From Conchocele bisecta (taxonomy: Eukaryota > Mollusca > Bivalvia > Lucinida > Thyasiridae), in NCBI GenBank assembly GCA_029237695.1, contig CM055278.1:74504297-74568296 (forward strand): DNA of 64,000 nt, in the 5' to 3' direction. Position numbers and translations under genes: made by a program. The notes beneath the pieces were generated by a model, which saw only the letters and a program-made list of their open reading frames with translations, was not told the origin of the DNA and searched no databases. Below are positions 20,723-32,163 of this stretch, piece after piece (position 1 is the stretch's first letter; each line of letters opens with the position of its first letter).

Positions 20723-20934
20723 AGTGTAATTGTTGTTGTTTAGTAAGTAATGTAAATATGTTAGTTACTACATGTTGTACATGTTGTTTTGTATACCTAT
20801 TTATAGTTACCTGTATAATCTTTATTTTTTATTTTAATTAATAACACCTATCATTCTGCAATCACACAATTTTCTGGCAAAATATATGTAATGTATTCCA
20901 CATAAAGTTTCTAATTTCTTTATGGGATTGTTCA

Positions 20935-21110
20935 CAGGTGGAAGACTCAGACCTGTGACACAACAAAATTCCCATTGAAAAATTTCCATTACCCCACCCA
21001 CCTGGTGTCATACTGTATGCTATGTTCCTTCAAAACGTAGACATTATGAGACAAGGTGGGTGGGGTAATGGGAATTTTTCAATGGTCATTTTATTTATTT
21101 TACCTGTCTG
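20935..21110. mobile_element. MITE, CAGGTGGAAGACTC family, copy 2
   Basis: Starts CAGGTGGAAGACTCAGACCT, with inner TTCCATTACCCCACCCACCT and AGGTGGGTGGGGTAATGGGA inverted. The right end is degraded (ACCTGTCTGGG). Confidence 0.75.
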
Positions 21111-21302
21111 GGTAACCATGTGTAGAAATGAACTTGTGCACCATTCTATCATTTATATTACACTAAACTTTAAAATGTCAATCTATTGATTAATTAAGTT
21201 ATTGTAGCACATTATATTATGAAGAAATTAGAAAGAGAAGAACTATGAGATTATTAGCAAATGATAATCAAAATAATATTGTAATAAATGTTTTCTGAGC
21301 AG

Positions 21303-21404
21303 GCAAATCTCCGGACATCATTTTGCCACCCGCAGTCCCGCCCGAAATTATTCTCGAAAATGTTCCCTCCACCCCTATACCTAGTAGAGGAGATATTTCT
21401 AAAG
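21303..21404 (+). CDS. ARHGEF7: Candidate ARHGEF7 cassette exon, 34 codons
   Basis: A 102-bp open block after TTTTCTGAGCAG and before AAAG|GTATTT. In the phase set by the 15735-15827 exon (phase 1 in) it reads KSPDIILPPAVPPEIILENV then PSTPIPSRGDISK, and it also exits in phase 1, so it can be included or skipped without changing frame. The DIILPPAVPPEIIL segment loosely resembles the PQVLLPEEEKIIVEE region coded by the 55674 exon, which may indicate an exon duplication or simply an acidic/proline linker. It lies in a stretch that is not a repeat. No homologue is recognised; support comes from phase, splice-site words and composition. The donor (GTATTT) is weak. Confidence 0.6.
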
Positions 21405-21599
21405 GTATTTCTACTACTAGGGTTACAGATAGGCTGCATATTATTAGATACAGTAAAACTTCTCTAAGTTGTACGCCCAAACAACTGTATGTACTTAATA
21501 TTGAGGCTTTTGATTGCGATTTATATCCGACGGTGATGTCTGTTCATGATCGCAAAGCATGTAAACGTTGTCTTGGAGTGCTGGTATATCTGATTTACA

Positions 21600-21668
21600 G
21601 TGGAACCTCTCTAAACCGGACACCCTGGGGACCTTCCAGGGTGTCGGGTTTAGAGAGGTTCCACTGTA
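21600..21668. mobile_element. 69-bp palindromic Tigger-like MITE
   Basis: CAGTGGAACCTCTCTAAACC... is inverted to GGTTTAGAGAGGTTCCACTG, flanked by TA on both sides. It is nearly all terminal inverted repeat. Diverged relatives: 55393-55481 and single ends at 55762 and 56513. Confidence 0.9.
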
Positions 21669-21796
21669 TGTTGGTTGCAATTTGACAAAACGGTGCTTAT
21701 TTGGTTTGATGAGCATGGTTTTAGAAAAAAAATGTAAAGATTAAAAAATAACTGCTGACGACAATTTATTAGTTTCTTGCCTATTTATTAGTTTTT

Positions 21797-24522
21797 AGCT
21801 CGCCTGCACGAAGTGCAGAAGAGCTTATGTCATACCCCCGGCGTCGTCGGCGTCGGCGTCAGCGTCGTCGGCGTCGTCGGCGTCGGCGTCAGCGTCGTCC
21901 ACAAACTTAACGTTGGGTAAATATCTGATAACTTCTGTTTCCTTTCACGGAACACCTTGTTATTTCATACATGCATTCCTCAGATGATCCTCTATCATGC
22001 TGTAGCAAATCCATGACCCACCACCCAGCCCTCACCCCAAGGTCAAGGTCACAAACTTGGCACATTCATAAACTTAACGTTGGGTAAATGTCTTATAACT
22101 TCTGTTTCCTTTCATGGAACACCTTGTTATTTCATACATGCATTCCTCAGATGACCCTCTATCATGCTGTAGCAAATCCATGACCCACCCCCCAGCCCTT
22201 ACCCCAAGGTCAAGGTCACAAACTTGTCACATTCATAAACTTAATGTTGGGTAAATGTCTTATAACTTCTGTTTCCTTTCATGGAACACCTTGTTATTTC
22301 ATACATGCATTCCTCAGATGACCCTCTATCATGCTATAGCAAATCCATGACCCACCACCCAGCCCTTACCCCAAGGTCAAGGTCACAAACTTGGCACATT
22401 CATAAACTTAACGTTGGGTAAATGTCTTATAACTTCTGTTTCCTTTCATGGAACACCTTGTTATTTCATACATGCATTCCTTAGATGACACTCTATCATG
22501 CTGTAGCAAATCCATGACCCACCACCCAGCCCTTACCCCAAGGTCAAGGTCACAAACTTGGCACATTCATAAACTTAACGTTGGGGTAAATGTCTTATAA
22601 CTTCTGTTTCCTTTCATGGAACACCTTGTTATTTCATACATGCATTCCTCAGATGACCCTCTATCATGTTGTAGCAAATCCATGACCTACCACCCAGCTC
22701 TTACCTCAAGGTCAAGGTCACAAACTTGGCACATTCATAAACTTAACGTTGGGGTAAATGTCTTATAACTTTTGTTTCCTTTCATGGAACACCTTGTTAT
22801 TTCATACATGCATTCCTCAGATGACCCTGTATCATGCTGTAGCAAATCCATGACCAACCACCCAGCCCTTACCCCAAGGTCAAGGTCACAAACTTAGCAC
22901 ATTCATAAACTTAATGTTGGGGTAAATGTTTTATAACATCTGTTTCCTTTCATGGAACGCCTTGATATTTCATACATGCATTCATCTGATGATAATCTAT
23001 CATGCCATAGCAAATCCATGACCCAGTGGCCATCCCTTACCTCAAGGTCAAGGTCACAAACTTAACACATTCATAAACTTAACATTGGGGTAAATGTCTT
23101 ATAACTTCTGTTTCCTTTCATGGAACGCCTTGTTATTTCATACATGCATTCCTCAGATGACCCTATATCATGCTGTAGCAAATCCAGACCCACCACCCAG
23201 CCTTTACCCCAAGGTCAAGGTCACAAACTTAGCACATTCATAAACTTAACGTTGGGTAAATATCTGATAACTTCTGTTTCTTTTCATGGAACACCTTGTT
23301 ATTTCATACATGCATTCCTCAGATGACCCTCTATCATACTGTAGCAAATCCATGACCCACCACCCAGGCCTTACCCCAAGGTCAAGGTTACAAACTTGGC
23401 ACATTCATAAACTTAACGTTGGGGTAAATGTCTTATAACTTCTGTTTCCTTTCATGGAACACCTTGTTATTTCATACATGCATTCCTCAGATGACCCTGT
23501 ATCATGCTGTAGCAAATCCATGACCCACCACCCAGCCCTTATCGCAAGGTCAAGGTCAAAAAATTAGCACATTTATAATCTTAACGTTGGGGTAAATGTC
23601 TTATAACATCTGTTTCCTTTCATGGAACGCCTTGATATTTCATACATGCATTCATCTGATGATACTCTATCGTGCTATAGCAAATCCATGACCCACCGCC
23701 CACCTCTTACCCCAAGGTCAAGGTCACAAACTTGACACATTCATAAACTTAACGTTGGAGTAAATGTCTGATAACAACTGTTTCCTTTGATGGAACGCCT
23801 TGATATTTCATACATACATTCCTCAGATGACCCTCTATCATGCTGTAGCAAATCCACAACCCACCACCCAACCCTTACCCCAAGGTCAAGGTCACAAACT
23901 TAGTATGTTCATAAATATTACATTGGGGTATTCAATGCATTCATACATGCATTCATCCGATGATCCTCTATTGTGCTACAGCAAATCCATGACCCACCCC
24001 GCCCCTTTCCCCAAGATCAACATCATAAACTTAACGTTGGAGTAAATGTCTTTTTGTAACTTCTGTTTCTTTACAGGGAACACCTTCATATTTCATACAT
24101 GCATTCATCTGATAATATTCTATTGTGCTACAGCAAATCCATGACCCCCCCCCACCCCTTTTGCCAAGGCCAAGGTCACAACTTAGCACATTTATACATG
24201 CATTCCTCATGTGAATAGCTATCATGCTGTAGAAAATCACCAACTTAGTGTGTTCATAAACTTAACGCTGGGTTAAATTTTGTTTTCCTTCTCATTTCAG
24301 GGAGCGCATTGATATTTCATACATGCATTCATCTTAATATGCTATATCATGCTATATCAAATCCACGATCCACCTTCCACCACTGACCTCAATGTCAAGG
24401 TCCACCGCACACCCCTATCCCAAGGTCAAGTTATATAATATTCATGTTTTTTATACAACTGTGACAAGTTTGAATGAAGGCTGCCAACAGGCGAGCTTCG
24501 TTGTCTTCTGACAACTCTTGTT
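21797..24522 (+). mobile_element. Tandem-array element (AGCTCGCCTG / CAGGCGAGCT), about 15 units of 167 bp
   Basis: 5' end TTTTTAGCTCGCCTGCACGA with a small GCAC-GAA-GTGC hairpin, then (GGCGTC)n at 21838-21898. Units of about 167 bp run from 21904 to about 24480; each has CTTAACGTTGGG, TTTCATACATGCATTCCTCA and a CAAGGTCAAGGTCAC block. The 3' end has the inverse CAGGCGAGCTT, a GTTG-TCTTCT-GACAAC-type stem, then TCTTGTT. Units near the 3' side are the most degraded. No open reading frames beyond repeat artefacts. Confidence 0.85.
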
Positions 24523-24576
24523 ATTTTTCATAGCATTTTTTGAAAAATTGCTATGAAGAACAAAAACGTGTTTTCA

Positions 24577-24826
24577 TCATGGCCCTGTGTAAAGTGGTAT
24601 AATTGAAGATATATGACAATATAGGACCACTGAAATTTTTTATTGATTTTTTGAAAACAATAATTTTCACCGATATCGGTACATAAGTATCACATTTTCC
24701 ATCTTGTTGAATGCAACAAGATAGGAAATCAGATATTTATGTACCGATATGGGTGAAAATAGAAACAACTCAGCGGTCCTAGTATCATCATATATCATCA
24801 TTTAAACCACTTTACACAGGGCCATT
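24577..24826. mobile_element. Foldback MITE, ATGGCCCTGTGTAAAGTGG ends
   Basis: Inverted ends ATGGCCCTGTGTAAAGTGG and CCACTTTACACAGGGCCAT with a long imperfect stem (CCGATATCGGTACATAAGTA / TATTTATGTACCGATATGGG) around CATCTTGTTGAATGCAACAAG. Confidence 0.85.
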
Positions 24827-24827
24827 T

Positions 24828-25409
24828 TATACGCCCATTTGAAAAAACGGGACGTATTTTGTATTCTTCTTGTACAGGCGGGCGGGCGGGCGGGCGGCGG
24901 GCACAATAACTAGAGTCTACTTGACGGATTGTAACCAAATTTGGTATACATGTTTATCACGGCAAGCCGAAGAAGCCTATTGATTTTCAAAACTTTCCGA
25001 TGACTTATCTCCCCTTGGCGGCCATTTTTAATTTTCACACTCTGTATCCTTGTCCACGCAATAACTCAAGTTCCACTTCACCGCTCGTAACCAAATTCGC
25101 TATACATGTTTATCACGGCAAGACGAAGAAGCCTATTGATTTTGAATTTTTTTCGATGACTTATCTCCCCTTGGCGGCCATTTTTAATTTTCGCACTCTG
25201 TATCCTTGTCCACACAATAACTCAAGTTCGACTTCACCGATCGAAACCAAATTCGGTATACATGTTTATCATGGCAAGACAAAGAAGCCTATTCATTTTG
25301 AAAATTTTCCGATACTTATCTCCCCTTGGCAGCCATTTTTAGCTCGACTATTCGAAGAATAGTTATTAGCTTGACTATTCAAAGAATAGTTAGAGCTTAT
25401 GTAGTCACC

Positions 25410-25447
<38 letters not shown>

Positions 25448-27197
25448 ACCGTCACGCCTTGGTTAAGGTTTTTAGTCAAGCTTGTATATGGAATACTCCT
25501 GGCCCTACACCCACCAGACTTGGACAACTTCATCTCCTAGTGATGTACATCAATAACCCCTGATCTATATTTGACCTTGACCTACATTTCCTCTTGAATT
25601 ACTTGGTTAATTCCCCTTGGTTAAGGTTTTTAGTCAAGCTTGTATGTGGAATACTCCTGGCCCTACACCCACCAGACTTGGACAACTTCATCTCCTAGTG
25701 ATGTACATCAATAACCCCTGATCTATATTTGACCTTGACCTACATTTCCTCTTGAATTACTTGGTTAATTCCCCTTGGTTAAGGTTTTTAGTCAAGCTTG
25801 TATATGGAATACTCCTGGCCCTACACCCACCATACTTGGACAACTTCATCTCATAGTGATGTACATCAATAACCCCTGATCTATATTTGACCTTGACCTA
25901 CATTTAACCTTGAAGTACTTAGTTAATTCTTCTTGGTTAAGGTTTTTAGTCAACCTTGGTTAAGGTTTTTAGTCAAGCTTGTACATGGAATACTAGTGTG
26001 CATACAGACACCATACTTGGACAACCTTTTCTCATAGTGATGTACATCAATAACCCCTGATCTATATTTGACCTTGACCTACATTTCCTCTTGAATTACT
26101 TAGTTAATTCTCCTTGGTTAAGGTTTTTAGTCAAGCTTGTAGATGGAATACTCCTGGCCCTACACCAACCATACTTGGACAACTTCATCTCCTAGTAATG
26201 TACATCAACAACCCCTGACCTATATTTGACATTGACCTACATTTAACCTTGATGTTTTTAGTCAACCTTGGTTAAGCTTTTTAGTCAAGCTTGTAGATGC
26301 AATACTATTGTGCATAAAGACACCATACTTGGATAACTTTTTCTCATAGGGATGTACATCAATAACCCCTGACCTATATTTTACCTTCACCTACATTTAA
26401 CCTTTAATTACTTACTTATTTCCCATTGGTTAAGGTTTGTACTCAAACTTGGTTAATGTTTATAGTCAAGCTTGTATATGGAATACGTCTGGGCCTACAG
26501 CAACCATACTTGAACAACTTCATCTCCTAGTGATGTACATCAATAATCCCTGACCTATATTTGACCTTGACCTACTTTTATCCTTGGATTACTTAGTTAT
26601 TTCCCCTTGGTTAAGGTTTTTAGTCAAGCTTGTATATGGAATACTCCTGTGCCTACAGCAACCATACTTGGAAAACTTCATCTAGTGATGTACATCAATA
26701 ACCCCTGACTTATACCTGACATTGACCTACATTTAACCTTGAATTACTTACTTAATTTCCCTTGGTTAAGGTTTTTACTCAACCTTGGTTAAGGTTTTTA
26801 TGCAGGCCGCGGCCACCTTGTTTGTCAAGCTATGTGTACATCGACAACCCTCGTAGTCGAGCTATGCTGTTCTCCTACAGCTCTTGTTTAATTTTCGCAC
26901 TCTGTATCCTTGTCCACGCAATAACTCAAGTTCTACTTGACCGATCATAACCAAATTTGGTATACATGTTTATCACGGCAAGACGAAGAAGCCTATTGAT
27001 GACATCTCCCCTTGGCGGCCATTTTTAATTTTCGGACTCTGTATGCTTGTCCATGCAATTGAAGTCGAGGTCTACTTGACGGATCGTAACCAAATTTGGT
27101 TTACATGTTTATCACGTCAAGATGAGTTATCTCCCTTTGTTGACTGTGACTGGCCTTGCCTCGATGGGCGTATATTGTGACCTTCGGCACTCTTGTT
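24828..27197 (+). mobile_element. Tandem-array element (TACGCCCAT / ATGGGCGTA), with another nested in it
   Basis: 5' TACGCCCATTTGAAAAAACG, (GGCG)n at 24879-24900, then units of about 158 bp (CAAATTTGGTATACATGTTT, CTCCCCTTGGCGGCCATTTT, CGCACTCTGTATCCTTGTCC). The array is interrupted at 25340-26888 by a second element and resumes at 26889. The 3' end carries ATGGGCGTATATTG, a GTG-ACC-TTC-GG-CAC stem and TCTTGTT. A relative is at 56636-58040. Confidence 0.8.
25340..26888 (+). mobile_element. Nested tandem-array element (AGCTCGACTA / TAGTCGAGCT), about 8-9 units of 157 bp
   Basis: Opens AGCTCGACTATTCGAAGAAT (a CTATTCGAAGAATAG hairpin, partly duplicated), then (GGCGTC)n at 25411-25447. Units start CTTGGTTAAGGTTTTTAGTC and contain ATATTTGACCTTGACCTACA. 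It closes with TAGTCGAGCT, a GCTGT-TCTCCT-ACAGC stem and TCTTGTT. The neighbouring host units give the empty site (GCCATTTTTAATTTTCGCAC), so both boundaries are defined. Confidence 0.88.
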
Positions 27198-27779
27198 ATT
27201 TTTTATAGTATTTTTTTCTCTCAAAAAATCCTGATATGCCACTTTAAGAATTAAGGTCTTATCTGTAACCCTGGTTGATAGTCTGAAACGTGAATGTGAT
27301 TTTTCTAACGTACTTGTAGATTTAGAAAAAAACCTTGATTGAATAATATCATGTAACTTTGGATCTTACTGCGTTGCTTCATTTTGTGCCACATCATTCA
27401 ATGGCATTATATATTGTTATAATACATTTTTGAGTACATAATAGAATCACATGGTCAAAAACAAGCAGTTCTTATTAAATAAATGTTTAATTCCCACCGA
27501 GCGAATGATTGGGTAAAAAGGGTAATTTAGCGATGGGATATATAGATCCTTATTCTTAATATCCCTGGAATTTTTTATGTAAACATTCAGTTGCTTAACG
27601 TAACTTGCTTAAGTTTTCCCACCCACGTTTTGTGCAGGTCGCGATCTGTTAAAGGTGATTTTTAATCGAAAGTCGCTCACTCCGCTGTCTCTCAGATTGA
27701 TCGATGTTGAATGGACTTTAAACCATGTTCGATCCATCATTCAATGAAGGATCGTAGCTAGTTATCTCCCGTTGAATTT
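27198..27779. other. Intron sequence, nothing firm
   Basis: AT-rich. An acceptor-like CCACCCACGTTTTGTGCAG (to 27637) is followed by 35 open codons, but the peptide is not recognisable and the 3' side has no donor. TCAGATTGATCGATGTTGAA / GTTCGATCCATCATTCAATG hints at a decayed foldback. Confidence 0.4.
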
Positions 27780-27784
27780 ATTTA

Positions 27785-28215
27785 TAGATATCCGGTCCCA
27801 ATTGTGTACTTTAGGGCCTTATAGCTTGCAAAAATGGCGAATGTAGCATGATTTGTTATTATAGGAATGAATGGCCTTTTTGTGGAATTTATCGGGGTAT
27901 AAACTTGGAAAAGTCGCGGGAATACTGGACGAAGGCCGGAAGGCCTCGTCCAGTATTCCCGCGACTTTTCCAAGTTTATATCCCCGATAAATTCCACAAA
28001 AAGGCCATTCATTCCTTATAATTCCAGCATTTGAAATAAATTCATCAAGAAAATGTGTTTATTCTCAGTTTTCTTAAGAATTATTTTAACTGCGCCTCAC
28101 GGTTACGGAAAGTAGTTCGGTGTGGGAGTTTACTGGGATATAAATTTTGGACAGAGACTTGCTACAGGCCAATCAAATGTTAGGGAATTGTGTAAATATT
28201 TTTGTGCTGGAATTA
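27785..28215. mobile_element. Long-hairpin MITE (GAATGAATGGCC stem), copy 1
   Basis: An almost perfect stem of about 85 bp at 27863-28017 (GAATGAATGGCCTTTTTGTG and inverse) folds around a GAAGGCCGGAAGGCCTCG loop. The right flank to 28215 (CGCCTCACGGTTACGGAAAG, CAATCAAATGTTAGGGAATT) is shared, inverted, with the copy at 60325-60680. Confidence 0.9.
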
Positions 28216-28229
28216 TTAAAAGGTATCAT

Positions 28230-28420
28230 TATATGATTATAGTGATTTCCACTAGTGTTGATCCAGATCATCATACATACCTGCACAATCTCATCCGGGA
28301 CTGTATTATCTGCCACATTCATATTTTCACATTTATTAATGTTATTGCAATCAGTGTAGACTCAGATCTTGGTCTACTCTGTTTTATGCTTTTCAGTATA
28401 ACGCTGCAATACTGCATAGG
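28230..28420. repeat. Diverged fragment of the GTGTAGATCCAGATCA MITE family
   Basis: CTAGTGTTGATCCAGATCAT and AATCAGTGTAGACTCAGATC are inexact copies of the arm sequence. No intact ends. Confidence 0.4.
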
Positions 28421-28679
28421 ACCGGATCTCTATAAATAGATTGGCAAAGGGAAATAACTAGCTAAGATCCCTCATTTAGAGCTCACTTATATGTAAGGGA
28501 GATAACCCAGTAGATCCAAGTGTGTATGATTTTCATATTTGTGACTGTCAGTTTGCATAAAACGAGTATGCTGTGATACTTACATATATTATAGTGAGTG
28601 GTGAAAACTAAATAGAACTTAGATAGTGAGTGCATAAAGTGAGTTGTAGTTTTTTGGAAAAATATTAATTGATGGGGTA

Positions 28680-29091
28680 CAGGGTGGTCATCCCACGTGA
28701 CTTTTTGAATAAGGTCCACACCGAAAATCACTCGATTCAAGATAAGAAAATGTCAATTTCTCAGCTTGTACACAACCAATTTTGATGAAATAAAGCGCCA
28801 GTAGTTTTCCCGGTTGTAACCCACATTAAGCTAAACATTACGGTTTTCACAAACATTCGGGAACTTTGTTTCCCCGAATCTGAAAAGCGTGGATAAGGTT
28901 CACACAAATAAAGTTCCAGAATGTTTGGAAAAGCTATAATGTTTAGCATAATGCGGCTTACAACCAGGAAACGTACTCGTATTGGCGGGTATTTCATCAA
29001 AATCGGCATATAAGCTTTCCTTGAATTGTGCAATTTTCTACCAAATTTGGTGTGTACCTTATTCAAAATGTCACGTAGGATGACCACCCTG
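28680..29091. mobile_element. 412-bp foldback element, CAGGGTGGTCATCC ends, GGGTA target duplication
   Basis: CAGGGTGGTCATCCCACGTG at the left and CACGTAGGATGACCACCCTG at the right, plus AATAAGGTCCACACC / GGTGTGTACCTTATT. Flanks GGGTA (28675-28679) and GGGTA (29092-29096) suggest a 5-bp duplication. The single copy in the window is intact. Confidence 0.85.
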
Positions 29092-29134
29092 GGGTAATAT
29101 CATTGATGCATTTTGTTATTAACAAGATGGCAAA

Positions 29135-29335
29135 ACCCTTACAATGCTGAATTAAATTTTGTTGTGTTTTTTTTTTAATTTTCATTTTTTCAACAAAAAC
29201 ATGGTATGGCGGCATTTTAGAATCATTTCCAATAGAAACAATTCTAACATGCTACCATACCATGTTTTATTCAGAAACAAAAGCAAAATATGAAACAACA
29301 GCCAACAACATTTTTCGTTTCCCGCATTGTAAGGG
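29135..29335. mobile_element. MITE, CCCTTAGAATGCG family, copy 2
   Basis: AACCCTTACAATGCTGAATT on one side, TTTCCCGCATTGTAAGGGTT on the other, and core CATGGTATGGCGGCATTTTA. Same family as 17110-17330. Confidence 0.8.
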
Positions 29336-29394
29336 TTAGGTAGATTGCGAATGAACCTATTAAAGACAGGACACAATTATAGTACATATACCGG

Positions 29395-29565
29395 TAGTAT
29401 GAAAAATTTATGAGGAAAAAATCCCTATTTTCTTTGTTTCATCTCGAAAGTATATGTTGTTACCACTCGTTCAAGTAAGTGGTAACAACATATACCTCCT
29501 TGGAGAACTAATGAGATTTTTTTTTTACAAAATATATTGTACATGTATCCTTAAAATGGGTTACA
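29395..29565. mobile_element. MITE, GTATATGTTGTTACCACTC family
   Basis: GTATATGTTGTTACCACTCG / GTGGTAACAACATATAC around a short loop, with AATGGGTTACA at the right. A further partial copy is at 60840-60960. Confidence 0.7.
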
Positions 29566-29845
29566 TTTTAACCCTTACACCGCTATCTTCATTTTAACCC
29601 TTACACCGCTATCTTCATTTTGTTGGCGTCTGCTGTTTATTTTCTATTTTCCATTTTTATCATCAAAAACATGCTTTGACAGCACTTTAGAATAATTTAC
29701 AACGCTTTGACAGCACTTCAGAATAATTTCCATTTACATTGGAAATGATTCTGAAGTGCTGTCAAACCATGTTTTTATTGAGAAATAAGGCAAGATATAA
29801 AAGCAACAGCAGACGACAATTGTTGTGAGTAGCGGTCTAAGGGTT
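29565..29845. mobile_element. MITE, CCCTTACACCGC / GTCGTCTG family, copy 3
   Basis: Left end has a 24-bp duplication (TTTTAACCCTTACACCGCTA twice, 29567 and 29591). The core ATTTCCATTTACATTGGAAAT is a hairpin and the right arm has AACAGCAGACGACAATTGTT and CTAAGGGTTAA. Confidence 0.8.
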
Positions 29846-29993
29846 AATGGTAAAATATATTCTCTGCATGGCTCTCCGTCTCGTATTATGTACAATAATG
29901 AATTCTAATGAGTCCCTGGAGTTTCTTTATAGATTTACATGTAGTTCTATTAATCACGCATCATATATTTAAAATGTATGCTTACACATATTC

Positions 29994-30386
29994 AGGGCTC
30001 CAGATAAGGAATTAGTAATTGAGTATTGTCACTCCATCATTTCTGAAGCAATAAATTAATTGGGTATTTCAAAATTTTAATTGGATAAAATAAAATCACA
30101 CAACTGTTTACACATCAGCAGACCGCACTCATTGAATAGTTTGCTTCTAAATGAAAACACATCTTGCTATTTCATTAGAATTGTCTCCTTGAAATACCAA
30201 GATGTGTTTTCATGGAAAAATAAGAAAATATGCTATTTTTGTGGTCTGTTTATTGTTTTCTGTAGCATGATAAAGATACCACAAATTTTTCATTGCTTTT
30301 TGATACTCACTACTTATGATTTCAATTGGGTTTTTGGCAATTTTAATTGGGTATTTACGCAAATACGCAGCTTATCTGGAGCTCTG
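29994..30386. mobile_element. MITE, CTCCAGATAAGG family, copy 2
   Basis: AGGGCTCCAGATAAGGAATT to CGCAGCTTATCTGGAGCTCT; inner CATCTTGCTATTTCATTAGA / GAAATACCAAGATGTG foldback. Nearly identical in layout to 31649-32056. Confidence 0.85.
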
Positions 30387-30394
30387 CATATATC

Positions 30395-30575
30395 GGGGAT
30401 ACGGCATTGGACTTCAATACAGCAGGTTGTCAGTTCAATCCTCACCCTTGGCGTGAAAAATACTTGCATAGTATTTCCATCCCACTGGTCTGTCGGATGA
30501 GACTTTAAACTGTGGTCCCATCTCTATATGACCTTAGCTGTTGCTGGGATGTTAAACACATTCACTTTCACTTTC
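30395..30575 (+). mobile_element. tRNA-derived SINE, copy 3
   Basis: GGCATTGGACTTCAATACAG head with B-box-like CAGTTCAATCC, then CACTGGTCTGTCGGATGAGA, CTTTAAACTGTGGTCCCATC and the CCTTAGCTGTTGCTGGGATG tail. It starts right after the MITE at 29994-30386. Confidence 0.75.
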
Positions 30576-30690
30576 TCCAACTGCCACTGGGGGTATTTAT
30601 GTGCTGGCAGGTCTTGTGGTTTTCACATGTGTATATGCACTTGTCACCAATGCATTATGAATCTTGTACATGGCCTATAAATAAGTTTGT

Positions 30691-31190
30691 AGTCTGTTTC
30701 ACGAAACCTGCCCAAATTTGACGGCTATGCATGTATAAACAATGCAAAAACAATATTTATTTTGATAATAGTACATTTTAGCAAAATTTAAGAATGAGCC
30801 TTCTTTTTATTTCGTGAAATTTGGTCAAATATTGATTTTATTATGAAAACTGATTTTTGTATGGGAAATTAACATGGTAGAAAAGAAACTGAAGCAGCTG
30901 CAGGAGGAGTCGAAAAACAAAATTGTTTGGAAATTGACTGTGAAACCTGGAAATGACTGGAAATGATCTAAATTGACTGGAAATGATCTAAGAAAATGAA
31001 AGTTAAATTTTGAAAATATGTCCACTATTTCTCAAATAAGAAAAATGTCCCCATGTTAAATCCCCATATACATCTTCACTCTGTCACTCTGTGCAGATGG
31101 GGAAATTGTTTTTTCGTAATAAAATCAATATTGTTATTGAATCATTTATTATAGACATAAAATTTGGACAGGTTTCGTGAAACAGACAGT
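30691..31190. mobile_element. Foldback MITE, AGTCTGTTTCACGAAACC family
   Basis: AGTCTGTTTCACGAAACCTG at the left, CAGGTTTCGTGAAACAGACA at the right; inner TCCCCATGTTAAATCCCCAT and TATTGATTTTATTATGAAAA. This is an uninterrupted reference for the split copy at 11011-13507. Confidence 0.85.
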
Positions 31191-31294
31191 GGTACTGTGT
31201 AAAAAAGAATAGGAACATTTTATTCCAGCCAAAAATATTTTGTTGCTTGACATTGCATGTGAATGTTGTTGCATGGTGTACATATATATATTTT

Positions 31295-31535
31295 ATGTGG
31301 CAGTGACTGGAGAAACAGGGTTTTATGGCTTTTGTGACCAGTGTAGATCCAGATCAGCCTGTGCATCCGCACAGGCTGATCATGATCTGCACTGTTCGCC
31401 ATTCCATTAATGAAACATCTGTCAAGATTTTAACAAGCAATATGGACCGTTATCAAGTACAGGAATGTGCTATTTGATGAGGAGCTACACCGGTCAATAA
31501 TCCCATAAGTACCATTTCTCCAGTCACAGCCATAT
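31295..31535. mobile_element. MITE, GTGACTGGAGAAA family, copy 4
   Basis: GGCAGTGACTGGAGAAACAG / ACCATTTCTCCAGTCACAGC ends, with a CAGCCTGTGCATCCGCACAG / GGCTGATC hairpin inside one arm. Confidence 0.85.
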
Positions 31536-31648
31536 ATATATACGAGCAGTCATTATATGCTGTATAATATCTCCATATTTCTGGATATTCATTTAAAAAC
31601 ACAGACATTGTGTATGCCAGTGTTTGAAACAACAGGGATATGTAATCA

Positions 31649-32056
31649 AGCTCCAGATAAGGAATTAGTCATTGAGTATTGTCACTCCATCATCATGTCT
31701 TAAGCAATTGGGTATTTCAAAATTTTAATTGGGTAAAATAAAATCACACTGCTGTTTACACATCAACAGACAGCAATTGTTGAATAGTTTGCTTTGAAAT
31801 GAAAACAAGTCTTGGCATTTCATTAGAATTGTCTCCTTGGAAAAATTCTAATGAAATACCAAGATGTGTTTTCTTAGAAAATAAGAGAAATATGCTATAT
31901 TTGTGGTCTGTTTATTGTTTTCTGCAGCATGAAAAATGTACCATCAAATTTGTATTGCTTTTTGATACTCGCTACTTCTGATTTCAATTGGGTTTTTGGC
32001 AATTTTAATTGGGTATTTAAGCAAATACATGTACGCAGCTTATCTGGAGCTCTGTA
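31649..32056. mobile_element. MITE, CTCCAGATAAGG family, copy 3
   Basis: AGCTCCAGATAAGGAATTAG to CGCAGCTTATCTGGAGCTCT, with the TTTCATTAGAATTGTCTCCT core shared with 29994-30386. Confidence 0.85.
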
Positions 32057-32163
32057 ATTGATTTTTTTTGTTGCCAAAAATTGGTTCTGTGGAATGACCA
32101 TGATGACTTGAGAAACCTTCAATATTCGAAGTTCAGCTGTACAATGTTCCCCAAATATAGGTG

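Noticed and set aside
21495..21716. Small frames on both strands around 21.6 kb
   Set aside because: They read through the palindromic Tigger-like MITE at 21600-21668.
27638..27745. Exon-like block after TTTTGTGCAG with 35 open codons in phase 1
   Set aside because: No recognisable peptide, and the sequence looks like a decayed foldback; kept only as a note.
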